Below are positions 42,506-50,464 of a DNA stretch of 64,000 nucleotides, piece after piece. Within the stretch, counting starts at the first letter, position 1; every line of letters starts with the position of its first letter. Source of the DNA: an uncultured Lachnospiraceae bacterium (lineage in GTDB: Bacteria > Bacillota > Clostridia > Lachnospirales > Lachnospiraceae); assembly GCA_910583615.1 (NCBI GenBank), contig CAJTXP010000007.1, forward strand, positions 1 through 64,000, written 5' to 3'. The position numbers and the translations under genes are program-made. Below the pieces are notes generated by a model. That model had not been told where the DNA came from and ran no database searches. It was given only the letters and a program-made list of their open reading frames with translations.

Positions 42506-43419
42506 ACTTTCACCTCCAGAAGAGTAAGGATCAGGGCCATGCGCACATAGACGCCGTACTGCACCTGACGGAAATAGGCAGCTCTGGGATCGTTGTCCAC
42601 TTCCACGGAGATTTCGTTGACTCTGGGAAGGGGGTGCATGACGATCATATCGTCCTTGGCAAGCTTCATCTTTTTGTTGTTCAATATGTAGAAATCTTTC
42701 AGACGGACATAGTCTTCCTCATTGAAAAACCGTTCTCTCTGCACACGGGTCATATAGAGGATATCCAGTTCGGACATCACGTCTTCGATCCGTTCTACTT
42801 CTCTGTAGGGAATATTTTCCGCCTCCAGCACATCTTCCTTGATATACTCCGGAACCTTCAGCTCTTCCGGAGAGATAAAGATAAAGGTCACATGCTCATA
42901 CCGCGCCAGAGCCCGGACCAGAGAATGGACTGTCCGGCCGAATTTCAGATCACCGCACAGACCGATGACAAGATGATCAAGCCGCCCCTTCAGGGAGCGG
43001 ATGGTAAGAAGATCGGTTAACGTCTGAGTGGGATGCTGATGTCCGCCGTCGCCGGCATTGATCACAGGAATGGAAGAAACGGCGCTGGCCACCATGGGGG
43101 CGCCTTCTTTGGGATGACGCATGGCACAGATATCTGCATAACAGGAGACCATGCGGATCGTATCAGAAACACTTTCTCCTTTTGCGGCGGAACTGCTGGC
43201 CGCGGAAGAAAAACCAAAAATATTGCCGCCCAGATTCATCATGGCAGCTTCAAAACTGAGACGGGTTCTTGTGCTGGGTTCATAGAACAGGGTGGCAAGC
43301 TTTTTGCCGTCGCACGCATGTGCATACTTCTCCGGGCATTTCTCGATGTCGTTGGCAAGGTTAAGAAGCTGGTCCAGCTCTTCGACTGAGAAATCCAGGG
43401 GACTCATCAAATGTCTCAT
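42499..43419 (-). CDS. pyrB: Aspartate carbamoyltransferase catalytic subunit
   Basis: A 306-residue PyrB, which condenses carbamoyl phosphate and aspartate in the first committed pyrimidine step. Phosphate-binding STRTRLSFEAA, the GESVSDTIRM loop, INAGDGGHQHPTQTL and HPLPRVNEIS are all present. It is first in a two-gene operon with pyrI. The promoter at 43459-43487 is constitutive-looking; no PyrR attenuator was recognised in the short leader. Confidence 0.97.
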   Translation of the reverse strand: MRHLMSPLDFSVEELDQLLNLANDIEKCPEKYAHACDGKKLATLFYEPSTRTRLSFEAAMMNLGGNIFGFSSAASSSAAKGESVSDTIRMVSCYADICAMRHPKEGAPMVASAVSSIPVINAGDGGHQHPTQTLTDLLTIRSLKGRLDHLVIGLCGDLKFGRTVHSLVRALARYEHVTFIFISPEELKVPEYIKEDVLEAENIPYREVERIEDVMSELDILYMTRVQRERFFNEEDYVRLKDFYILNNKKMKLAKDDMIVMHPLPRVNEISVEVDNDPRAAYFRQVQYGVYVRMALILTLLEVKVC

Positions 43420-43458
43420 ACATACCTCCTAATATACTTTGGATGCTTCACTATGAAC

Positions 43459-43487
43459 AGGATACACGATATGAGAAAAAAATTCAA
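43459..43487 (-). promoter_or_regulatory. Promoter of pyrBI
   Basis: On the minus strand TTGAAT (43487-43482), 17-bp spacer and TATCCT (43464-43459), about 40 bp before pyrB. Confidence 0.65.
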
Positions 43488-43525
43488 CTTGTTTCTGTGG
43501 AAAATGACGAACCTGCCGGAAGGTT

Positions 43526-43815
43526 GTTGCTTTTCACACCCACACCCGTCCGGACGCCCGCTGGGGGCAGATAAGTCTTCCAGACAGGCAATCAGGACTC
43601 TCCCCACTGCGTGGGTCCCCCCTCATTGCAAATCCCGCTTGCGCTTAATGAAGGCGATAAGGGATCTTCCCACTGCGTGGGCCCCTCCTTACCACAAGGG
43701 ACGCAGCGGTACTAAGGGCGCAAAACACGCGCCCTAAGGACCGGCGCCCTTCATTGGGTCTGGAAGACTTATCTGCCCCACCAGGCTGAACACCGGTCGA
43801 CGTGTGAAAAGCAAC
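43526..43815. repeat. Large structured inverted-repeat element E with internal duplication
   Basis: A 290-bp noncoding element. Perfect 14-bp ends GTTGCTTTTCACAC (43526-43539) and GTGTGAAAAGCAAC (43802-43815). A second perfect arm of 22 bp holds GGGGCAGATAAGTCTTCC (43564-43585 with 43758-43779). Inside are two copies about 66 bp apart of CCCACTGCGTGGG (43603-43615 and 43669-43681), and a hairpin AGGGCGC/GCGCCCT (43715-43735). It fills most of the 408-bp gap upstream of pyrB. Its ends resemble those of the other repeat family. A mobile or structured RNA element is possible; no protein is credible. Confidence 0.8.
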
Positions 43816-43827
43816 GGAAGGTTTTTT

Positions 43828-44220
43828 CTACAAAGCCTTCCGCAGCAGGATCCGTTCATAGAGAAGTCCCACCAGGAACCAGACGGGGGCGTAGTCCAGC
43901 CGGATGACGCCGCCCAGATGGTAAGGGGTGCGGCTGTAATCCCAGGGGCACATGTTTTTCCGCTTGAGAAGGGTTCCGCTTACATACTCTCCGAGATAGA
44001 TGCAGGACATGTAGACAAGGCCCCGCCGCAGCAGCGGGGCATCCTTCATTTTCTGCATCACAGGGGTAAGGAAGGCGGCGCTTCCGTAGATGGGGAACAT
44101 CCAGAGGGAAGAGCGCCCGGTCAGCTTCAGGTTGCGCACGCGGAAGGCGTGCAGGCTGGTCCAGAGGATTTCCATCGCCCAGCCGATCATTCCGCATCGA
44201 AAAAAATTCTGTCTTATCAT
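43828..44220 (-). CDS. Short CmpB-type putative ABC transporter permease
   Basis: A 130-residue membrane protein of the same family as the gene at 12381. Features are GWAMEILWTSLHAF, SSLWMFPIYGSAAFLTP, YLGEYVSGTLLKRKNMCPWDYS and the C-terminal IRLDYAPVWFLVGLLYE. Three or four hydrophobic segments are predicted, and it lacks the coiled coil of its larger relative. No strong ribosome site precedes the ATG at 44220, so the start is uncertain. Function unknown. Confidence 0.78.
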   Translation of the reverse strand: MIRQNFFRCGMIGWAMEILWTSLHAFRVRNLKLTGRSSLWMFPIYGSAAFLTPVMQKMKDAPLLRRGLVYMSCIYLGEYVSGTLLKRKNMCPWDYSRTPYHLGGVIRLDYAPVWFLVGLLYERILLRKAL

Positions 44221-44270
44221 AAGAGATAGTATGGAATATGCGGGAAAAATTATTCAGTTTTGTTTGGTTA

Positions 44271-44428
44271 TTTTTCACGGGGTGGGTGGTGGTCTGCGCC
44301 CTGGACCTGTGTGCTCTGCGCTCGTATGGAGTGTATCGGACAAAACGTCTCCGCTGTCCGCTCCAGTCCACACAGCGCTGCAGAGTACAGAGGTCCAGGG
44401 CGCAGACCACTCCCCCCGTGAAAAGTAA
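44271..44428. repeat. Interspersed inverted-repeat element, copy B
   Basis: A 158-bp copy with ends TTTTTCACGGGG and CCCCCGTGAAAAGTAA. Long imperfect arms (44291-44322 with 44374-44408) carry GGTCTGCGCCCTGGACCT and its complement. The centre keeps TCGTATGGAGTGTATCGGAC and GTCCGCTCCAGTCCACAC but lacks the CTGTCTGTCTC module of copy A. With the folC promoter it accounts for the 314-bp gap between divergent genes. Confidence 0.8.
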
Positions 44429-44470
44429 AATTTCATGGAGAAATATGGGAGGGGAAACGAAACCGCACGC

Positions 44471-44499
44471 TTGAAAGTACTGCGTTCATATGGTATGAT
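44471..44499 (+). promoter_or_regulatory. Promoter of folC-pheA
   Basis: TTGAAA (44471-44476), 17-bp spacer, TATGAT (44494-44499). Confidence 0.75.
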
Positions 44500-44534
44500 G
44501 GGGGGCAGTATTAAGGGAGAAAATGTGAAAAGTC

Positions 44535-45875
44535 ATGACATATGAAGAAGCAAGGAAGTACCTGGAAGACTGCAATCAGTATGCGGGAGAATTGACGCTG
44601 GAGCCTTTAAGGGAGATGCTGCGGCGCCTGGGAGATCCGCAGGACGGACTGTCGTTTGTACACATTGCGGGAACGAACGGGAAGGGTTCCGTACTGGCGT
44701 ATGTATCAACTGTCTTAAAAGAAGCAGGATACCGGGTGGGCAGGTATATTTCGCCCACGATTTTCAGTTATCGGGAGCGGATTCAGGTAAACGAACAGTA
44801 TATATCCCGGGAGGATCTGGTACGCCTGACAGAGCGGATCAAAAGAACAGGGGATCAGATGCTGGCAGAGGGGCTGCCCCATCCGACCATGTTTGAGGCG
44901 GAGACGGCGCTGGCTTTTCTGTATTTTGCAGAGCAGAAATGCGATCTGGTGGTACTGGAGTGCGGTATGGGCGGCAGGACGGATGCCACAAATGTGATCC
45001 GCAGCACAGTGGCGGCGGTGCTGGCTTCCATCAGTATGGATCATATGGGATTTTTAGGGGCGACGGTGCAGGAGATTGCCGGAAACAAAGCGGGGATCAT
45101 CAAGCCGGGCTGCAAGGTGGTGGCCCTGAAGCAGAAGCCGGAGGCGGAGCGTATGATTTTAAAGCAGGCCGGGGCATGCGGATGTCCGGTGGTGACAGCG
45201 GATCCGGAGTGCGTGGTGAACCGGAAGCGGGGGTTGTTTCTGCAGACGTTTGATTACAAAGAACGGGAAAAGATGGAGATTACCCTGTCCGGGGAACATC
45301 AGTTTGAAAATGCCGCGCTGGCGCTGGAAGTGATTGATGTGCTGAAGGAGAAAGGATATACGGTCTCGGAGGAAGCTGTCAGAGCCGGATTTCGCAGAAC
45401 AGTATGGACCGGCCGGTTCAGCGTAGTGGCGCAGGAACCGTATTTTATCGTAGACGGGGCGCACAACCGGGATGCGGCAGAGAAGCTTGCCGGAAGTATC
45501 GAGAATTATCTGCAGGGAAAACGGTTGATCTACATCATGGGCGTGCTGGCGGATAAAGAATATGATGCGGTGATCGAGAAGACAGCCGGTTATGCGTCAG
45601 AGATCATTACGGTGATGACGCCGGACAACGTCAGGGCGCTTCCAGCAGAGGAACTTGCAAAAGCCGTGACAGCTTACAATCCCCATGTGCAGGCGGCAGA
45701 GAGTATCGAGGCGGCAGTGAACCGGGCTTATGAACTGGCGGGAAAAGACGACGTGATCCTGGCGTTCGGTTCGCTGTCCTGGATGGGAGAACTGGTACGG
45801 ACCGTGCAGAACCATGGGGCAGACCGGGATGGAGCGTCGGACATAAACAGCGATACGGAGGAGAGAGGAAAATGA
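44535..45875 (+). CDS. folC: Folylpolyglutamate synthase / dihydrofolate synthase
   Basis: A 446-residue Mur-ligase-family enzyme adding glutamates to folates. The P-loop GTNGKGS (46-52) follows FVHIA. Other landmarks are ISPTIFSYRERIQVN, LECGMGGRTDATN, SMDHMGFLGATVQEIAGNKA and the C-terminal IVDGAHNRDA. ATG at 44535 is the only in-frame start; its GGGAGAAA ribosome site is rather far upstream. The end overlaps pheA by 4 bp. Confidence 0.95.
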   Translation: MTYEEARKYLEDCNQYAGELTLEPLREMLRRLGDPQDGLSFVHIAGTNGKGSVLAYVSTVLKEAGYRVGRYISPTIFSYRERIQVNEQYISREDLVRLTERIKRTGDQMLAEGLPHPTMFEAETALAFLYFAEQKCDLVVLECGMGGRTDATNVIRSTVAAVLASISMDHMGFLGATVQEIAGNKAGIIKPGCKVVALKQKPEAERMILKQAGACGCPVVTADPECVVNRKRGLFLQTFDYKEREKMEITLSGEHQFENAALALEVIDVLKEKGYTVSEEAVRAGFRRTVWTGRFSVVAQEPYFIVDGAHNRDAAEKLAGSIENYLQGKRLIYIMGVLADKEYDAVIEKTAGYASEIITVMTPDNVRALPAEELAKAVTAYNPHVQAAESIEAAVNRAYELAGKDDVILAFGSLSWMGELVRTVQNHGADRDGASDINSDTEERGK

Positions 45876-47002
45876 CGGATTTACTGGAACTGAGAGACCG
45901 GATTGATGAGATCGACCGGGAGATGGTACGGTTGTTTGAGGCCCGGATGGATATCTGCAGGCAGGTGGCGGAATATAAGATTGCCAGCGGAAAAAAGGTG
46001 CTGGACCGCGGGCGTGAACTGGAGAAACTGAATACGCTGGGGGCGCTTGCCCACAATGATTTTAACAGGCATGGAGTGCAGGAACTGTTCCAGCAGATCA
46101 TGTCCATGAGTAGGAAACTCCAGTACCAGCTGCTGGAGCAGGAAGGCGTATCGGGAAATCTTCCTTTTACCCGGATCGACCGGATCGACCGGAAGCACTG
46201 CCGGGTCGTCTATCAGGGCGTAGAAGGGGCCTATCAGCATCAGGCGGCCCTGAAATATTTCGGTGAGGATGTGAATATCTTCCATATGGAGAGCTGGAGA
46301 GGGTGTATGGAAGCTATCAAAGAAGGAATGGCGGATTATGCGGTGCTGCCCATAGAAAATTCTTCTGCAGGAGAAGTGAACGATATCTATGATCTCCTGG
46401 AGGAGTATGAGAATTATATTGTGGGGGAGCAGATCCTGGAGATCAATCATGCGCTCCTTGGCGTCCCGGGGGCGAAGCTGTCTGACATACGGACGGTCTA
46501 TTCCCATCCTCAGGCGCTGATGCAGTGTTCGGTCTATCTGGAACAGCAGCATGGCTGGAAGCAGGAGAGCGTTGCCAATACGGCCATGGCGGCAAGGAAG
46601 GTGGCGGAGGACAGGGATAAGTCTCAGGCGGCCATCGGGAGCGCGGCGGCGGCGGAGCATCACGGCCTTCAGATACTGAAGATGCCTCTGAACCACAACC
46701 GGTTCAATTCCACCCGTTTCATTATCGTTACCAATCGGAAGATGTATGAAAAGGATGCGAAGAAGGTCAGTATCTGTTTTGAACTGCCCCACAGGAGCGG
46801 GAGCCTTTACAACATCCTGTCCCATATCATTTACAATGATCTGAACATGTGCAAGATCGAGTCCAGACCGATTCCGGAGCATAACTGGGAGTATCATTTT
46901 TTTGTGGACTTTGACGGTAATCTGAATGACAGCGCAGTGAAGAATGCCATCCGCGGGATTATGGAAGAGGCCGTGAATTTCAAGATTCTCGGAAATTATT
47001 AG
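45872..47002 (+). CDS. pheA: Bifunctional chorismate mutase / prephenate dehydratase
   Basis: A 376-residue P-protein for phenylalanine synthesis. Residues 1-90 are an AroQ chorismate mutase (LRDRIDEIDREMVRLFEARM). Residues about 110-285 are prephenate dehydratase (VVYQGVEGAYQHQAAL, VLPIENSSAGEVNDIYDLL, NHNRFNSTRFIIV). The C-terminal ACT domain (about 297-372) begins VSICFELPHRSGSLYNILS, with the ESRP segment of the phenylalanine-binding site. Translationally coupled to folC. Confidence 0.96.
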   Translation: MTDLLELRDRIDEIDREMVRLFEARMDICRQVAEYKIASGKKVLDRGRELEKLNTLGALAHNDFNRHGVQELFQQIMSMSRKLQYQLLEQEGVSGNLPFTRIDRIDRKHCRVVYQGVEGAYQHQAALKYFGEDVNIFHMESWRGCMEAIKEGMADYAVLPIENSSAGEVNDIYDLLEEYENYIVGEQILEINHALLGVPGAKLSDIRTVYSHPQALMQCSVYLEQQHGWKQESVANTAMAARKVAEDRDKSQAAIGSAAAAEHHGLQILKMPLNHNRFNSTRFIIVTNRKMYEKDAKKVSICFELPHRSGSLYNILSHIIYNDLNMCKIESRPIPEHNWEYHFFVDFDGNLNDSAVKNAIRGIMEEAVNFKILGNY

Positions 47003-47053
47003 AAAATCCGCTTCTGGTTTTTTTGCAGTATATTGACAAAAAGAATATAACAT

Positions 47054-48388
47054 ATGAAAGAATTTTTGAAAATTGTATTTGGGCTGGCATTTCCCATCGC
47101 ACTGCAGAATCTGATCAACACGGCAGTGACAACAGCGGATGTGGTTATGCTCGGAAAGGTCGGGGAGACGGCGCTTTCCAGTGGCTCACTGGCGGGGCAG
47201 GTGCAGTTCGTCATGAGCCTGATGATATTCGGGATGACTTCCGGCGCGTCCGTGCTGACGGCGCAGTACTGGGGAAAGAAGGACATAAAGACCATAGAAA
47301 AGGTGTTCAGTATGACTCTCTGTTTTGCGTTGACGGCGGGCATTTTCTTTTTCCTTGTGTCGGAATTCTTTCCGGAGCATATCATGCACATCTTTTCTTC
47401 CGAGCAGGAAGTGATTGAGGGCGGGGCAGCCTATCTTCGGATCGTGGCCTTCAGCTATCCGCTGTCGGCGTTCTGCACCGGTTATCTGTATCTGATGCGC
47501 AGCATTGAGCGGGCGAAGATCGGGACGGCTGTCTTCGCATGCTCCCTTGTGGCAAATGTGTTTATGAATGCAGTCTTTATCTTCGGCCTTCTGGGCGTGC
47601 CTGCCATGGGGGTTCGCGGAGCAGCTCTGGCCACCTTTTTGTCCCGTTGCCTGGAGTTTGTGATTGTTCTCTTCTACATGTGGAAGATCAATCGTCAGGT
47701 GCGGATCAGAAAAGGATATTTTTTTCACTGGAACGGCCTGCTTTTGAAGGATTTTCTGGTCCTGTCAATTCCGGTGGTGCTGAATGAGACGCTCTGGGGG
47801 GCGGGGATGTCCGCTAATGCGGCGATTCTGGGACAGCTGGGAAGCCCGGCTGCCGCTGCCAATTCCGTGGTCCGCGTTATCCGGGAACTGGTGATGGTCA
47901 TGAGCATCGGACTGTCCGCTGCTACCAGCGTTCTGGTGGGAAAGGCCATCGGAGAGAAAAAACTGGATGTGGCAAAGACATATGCAGGAAGGATGGTGAT
48001 GCTCAGCATCGTGATGACCTCCTGCGCCAGTGGGGTGATGTTTTCCCTCCGCCATACGATTACCGATGCGCTGACGCTGGGCCCGACGGCAAAAGAGTAT
48101 CTTATGTTCATGCTGGCAGTGCTGGCTGTCTATAATCTGTGCCAGTCCGTGACATGTCCGGTCATTGTAGGAGTGCTGCGGGCAGGCGGAGATACCAGGT
48201 TCGGGCTGATCCTGGAAGGCAGCGCCCTGTGGGTGGGATCCATATTCCTGGGATGGATCGGAGCCTTCGTCCTGCATCTGCCCGTGAAGGCGGTGTTCGC
48301 ACTTCTGATGCTGGATGAATTTATCAAACTGCCTTTTGCGGCGTGGAGATACCGGTCGAAGGTGTGGCTTAAGGATGTGACGCGGTAA
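47054..48388 (+). CDS. MATE-family efflux transporter
   Basis: A 444-residue multidrug and toxin extrusion protein with twelve predicted helices in two MatE repeats. Segments include FGLAFPIALQNLINTAVTTA, SGASVLTAQYWGKKD in the first half and NETLWGAGMSANAAILGQLG in the second. It is probably sodium- or proton-coupled drug export. No clear Shine-Dalgarno sequence precedes the ATG, unlike most genes here. Repeat copy C follows the stop. Confidence 0.93.
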   Translation: MKEFLKIVFGLAFPIALQNLINTAVTTADVVMLGKVGETALSSGSLAGQVQFVMSLMIFGMTSGASVLTAQYWGKKDIKTIEKVFSMTLCFALTAGIFFFLVSEFFPEHIMHIFSSEQEVIEGGAAYLRIVAFSYPLSAFCTGYLYLMRSIERAKIGTAVFACSLVANVFMNAVFIFGLLGVPAMGVRGAALATFLSRCLEFVIVLFYMWKINRQVRIRKGYFFHWNGLLLKDFLVLSIPVVLNETLWGAGMSANAAILGQLGSPAAAANSVVRVIRELVMVMSIGLSAATSVLVGKAIGEKKLDVAKTYAGRMVMLSIVMTSCASGVMFSLRHTITDALTLGPTAKEYLMFMLAVLAVYNLCQSVTCPVIVGVLRAGGDTRFGLILEGSALWVGSIFLGWIGAFVLHLPVKAVFALLMLDEFIKLPFAAWRYRSKVWLKDVTR

Positions 48389-48389
48389 A

Positions 48390-48525
48390 AATGCCGCTGT
48401 CCGTTCCATTCGGACAGATCTGTCCGCCTGTGACAGACAAAACGGCTCCGCTGTCCGCTTCAGTCTACACAGCGCTGCAGAGCACACAGGCCCAGGGCGC
48501 AGACCATCTACCCCGTGAAAAGTAA
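48390..48525. repeat. Interspersed element, copy C (right part)
   Basis: This copy keeps CATTCGGACAGATCTGTCCG, a CGGCTCCGCTGTCCGCTTCA segment, AGCGCTGCAGAGCACACAGG and the end CCCCGTGAAAAGTAA (48511-48525), but the left TTTTCAC arm is missing. It begins right at the MATE stop codon, as if the left part were lost or replaced by the gene. Confidence 0.7.
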
Positions 48526-48544
48526 CGTAAAAAAAGAAAAAGGA

Positions 48545-48572
48545 TTGACATTTTCCCACAAAACGGTATGAT
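48545..48572 (+). promoter_or_regulatory. Promoter of the malic enzyme gene
   Basis: TTGACA (48545-48550), 16-bp spacer, TATGAT (48567-48572), 35 bp before the ATG. Confidence 0.75.
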
Positions 48573-48607
48573 TTTGGAAGTGAAACTATGTACAGGAGGA
48601 AGAGATC

Positions 48608-49783
48608 ATGGATTATGCAAAAGAATCACTAAGGCTTCACGGAGAGTGGAAGGGTAAGATCGAGGTAGTTGCGACGGTACCGGTGGCGACGAAGGATGAT
48701 CTGTCACTGGCGTATACGCCGGGAGTGGCACAGCCCTGTCTGGAGATTCAAAAAGATATAGAAAAGAGCTATGATTTGACCAGGCGGCATAATATGTGTC
48801 TGGTAGTAACCGACGGAAGCGCGGTGCTGGGACTTGGAGATATTGGACCGGAAGCAGGAATGCCGGTTATGGAAGGAAAATGTGTCCTTTTCAAGGCGTT
48901 TGGCGATGTGGATGCATTTCCGTTATGCATCAAAAGCAAAGACGTGGATGAGATCGTCAATACCATCTATATGATCTCCGGAAGCTTTGGGGGCGTGAAC
49001 CTGGAAGATATTTCTGCACCAAGATGTTTTGAGATTGAGAAAAAACTGAAGGAGAAGTGTGATATTCCGATCTTCCATGACGATCAGCACGGTACGGCGA
49101 TCATTACGCTGGCAGGTCTGACCAATGCTCTGAAAGTAGTGAAGAAGCAGAAAGAAGATGTTCAGGTAGTGGTAAACGGCGCCGGAGCGGCGGCGATTTC
49201 CATCACCAGGCTGCTTTTGACGGCAGGATTTAAACATATCGCTCTGTGCGACCGGAACGGAGCGATCTATGAAGGACGCATAAACGGCATGAACCCGGTC
49301 AAGGAAGAGATGGCGAAACTGACGAATCTTGAAAAAAGACAGGGGTCGCTTGGGGATATGCTTGTCGGCGCCGACGTTTTTATCGGAGTAAGCGCGCCGA
49401 AGATGGTTACGACAGAGATGGTGAAGACCATGAATAAAGATGCGGTCATTTTTGCCTGTGCAAACCCGACGCCGGAGATCTTTCCGGAGGAAGCGAAGGC
49501 AGGCGGAGCAAGAGTCGTGTCGACCGGAAGAAGTGATTTTCCGAATCAGATCAACAATGTGCTTGCGTTTCCGGGAATCTTTCGGGGTGCCTTTGATGTG
49601 AGAGCCAGTGATATTAACGATGAGATGAAGCTGGCGGCAGCACAGGCGCTGGCGGACCTGATCCGGGAGGAAGAGCTGAACGAAGAATATATTATCCCGA
49701 AGGCTTTTGACCCGAGAGTGGGTAAAGCGGTGGCGGCTGCGGTGGCGGAGGCCGCCAGAAGAACCGGAGTGGCCAGAATCTAA
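48608..49783 (+). CDS. NAD(P)-dependent malic enzyme
   Basis: A 391-residue malate dehydrogenase (oxaloacetate-decarboxylating) of the short bacterial form. It converts malate to pyruvate and CO2. The N-terminal domain has TPGVAQPCLEIQ and GLGDIGPEAGMPVMEGK. Metal-site acids are in IPIFHDDQHGTA. The Rossmann fold has VVNGAGAAAISI, and ACANPTPEIFPEEA and FPNQINNVLAFPG follow. ATG follows AGGAGGAAG. It has its own promoter and stands alone. Confidence 0.95.
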   Translation: MDYAKESLRLHGEWKGKIEVVATVPVATKDDLSLAYTPGVAQPCLEIQKDIEKSYDLTRRHNMCLVVTDGSAVLGLGDIGPEAGMPVMEGKCVLFKAFGDVDAFPLCIKSKDVDEIVNTIYMISGSFGGVNLEDISAPRCFEIEKKLKEKCDIPIFHDDQHGTAIITLAGLTNALKVVKKQKEDVQVVVNGAGAAAISITRLLLTAGFKHIALCDRNGAIYEGRINGMNPVKEEMAKLTNLEKRQGSLGDMLVGADVFIGVSAPKMVTTEMVKTMNKDAVIFACANPTPEIFPEEAKAGGARVVSTGRSDFPNQINNVLAFPGIFRGAFDVRASDINDEMKLAAAQALADLIREEELNEEYIIPKAFDPRVGKAVAAAVAEAARRTGVARI

Positions 49784-49815
49784 GGCGCGATTTTCACACA
49801 ATTGCGAAAAAACAC

Positions 49816-49843
49816 TTGCATTTGCCGGAATTTGTGATATACT
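49816..49843 (+). promoter_or_regulatory. Promoter of the rimP-ribF operon
   Basis: TTGCAT (49816-49821), 16-bp spacer, TATACT (49838-49843) with an extended TGA before it. Confidence 0.7.
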
Positions 49844-49868
49844 GGTAATAACTTAATAACGTAGACTG

Positions 49869-49901
49869 AAGAAAGGGGTGGGCAAGAGTCCACTCCTTCT
49901 T
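49869..49901 (+). ncRNA. Leader hairpin of the rimP operon
   Basis: AAGAAAGGGGTGG (49869-49881) pairs with CCACTCCTTCTT (49890-49901) around a short loop GCAAGAGT. It lies just after the transcription start, about 80 bp before rimP. Similar leaders are common before this operon in Clostridia, but no function is established. Confidence 0.5.
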
Positions 49902-49979
49902 ATATGTCTGTCTGCGTGAAAGAACTGTCGGGCATACGGTCCGGCAGGAGCTGACCGGGGAGAAAAGGAGGACTTATAC

Positions 49980-50447
49980 TTGGCAAGACGGGAAAGTTAT
50001 GAAGAGAAGACAGAAGCGCTTCTGATGCCGATGCTTACAGAGCATCAGTTCGAGCTTGTGGATGTGGAGTTCGTGAAAGAAGCGGGGACATGGTTTCTGA
50101 GAGCTTACATTGACAAGCCGGGCGGAATTACGATCGATGATTGTGAAAAGGTCAGTCGGGCATTGTCGGACCAGCTGGATGAAAAAAACTTTATCGAGGA
50201 AAGCTATATACTGGAAGTGAGTTCGCCAGGCCTCGGGAGGCCTCTTAAAAAAGAAAAAGATTTTGTAAGAAGCCAGGGCGAATCCGTGGAAGTAAGGCTG
50301 TTTCGCGCAATAGATAAACAGAAGGAATTCACGGGGATTCTGAAAGCCTGGGACAAAGAGACGGTGACGCTGGAATTTGAAGACGGTGCCGAGCTGAAGA
50401 TTGAGAGGGCGAACATCGCCCTGATTCGTCTGGCATTCGATTTTTAA
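49980..50447 (+). CDS. rimP: Ribosome maturation factor RimP
   Basis: A 155-residue protein needed for 30S subunit maturation. The N-terminal domain has FELVDVEFVKEAGTWFLRAY, DKPGGITIDDCEKVSRALS and LEVSSPGLGRPLKKEKDF. The C-terminal SH3-like domain follows. TTG start behind AAAAGGAGGA. First gene of the operon; nusA follows after 17 bp. Confidence 0.95.
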   Translation: MARRESYEEKTEALLMPMLTEHQFELVDVEFVKEAGTWFLRAYIDKPGGITIDDCEKVSRALSDQLDEKNFIEESYILEVSSPGLGRPLKKEKDFVRSQGESVEVRLFRAIDKQKEFTGILKAWDKETVTLEFEDGAELKIERANIALIRLAFDF

Positions 50448-50464
50448 GGAGGATAAGATAGAAA

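Noticed and set aside
43411..43737. 108-codon frame across element E
   Set aside because: Its repeated peptide is a by-product of the CCCACTGCGTGGG duplication; the DNA is a nested inverted repeat.
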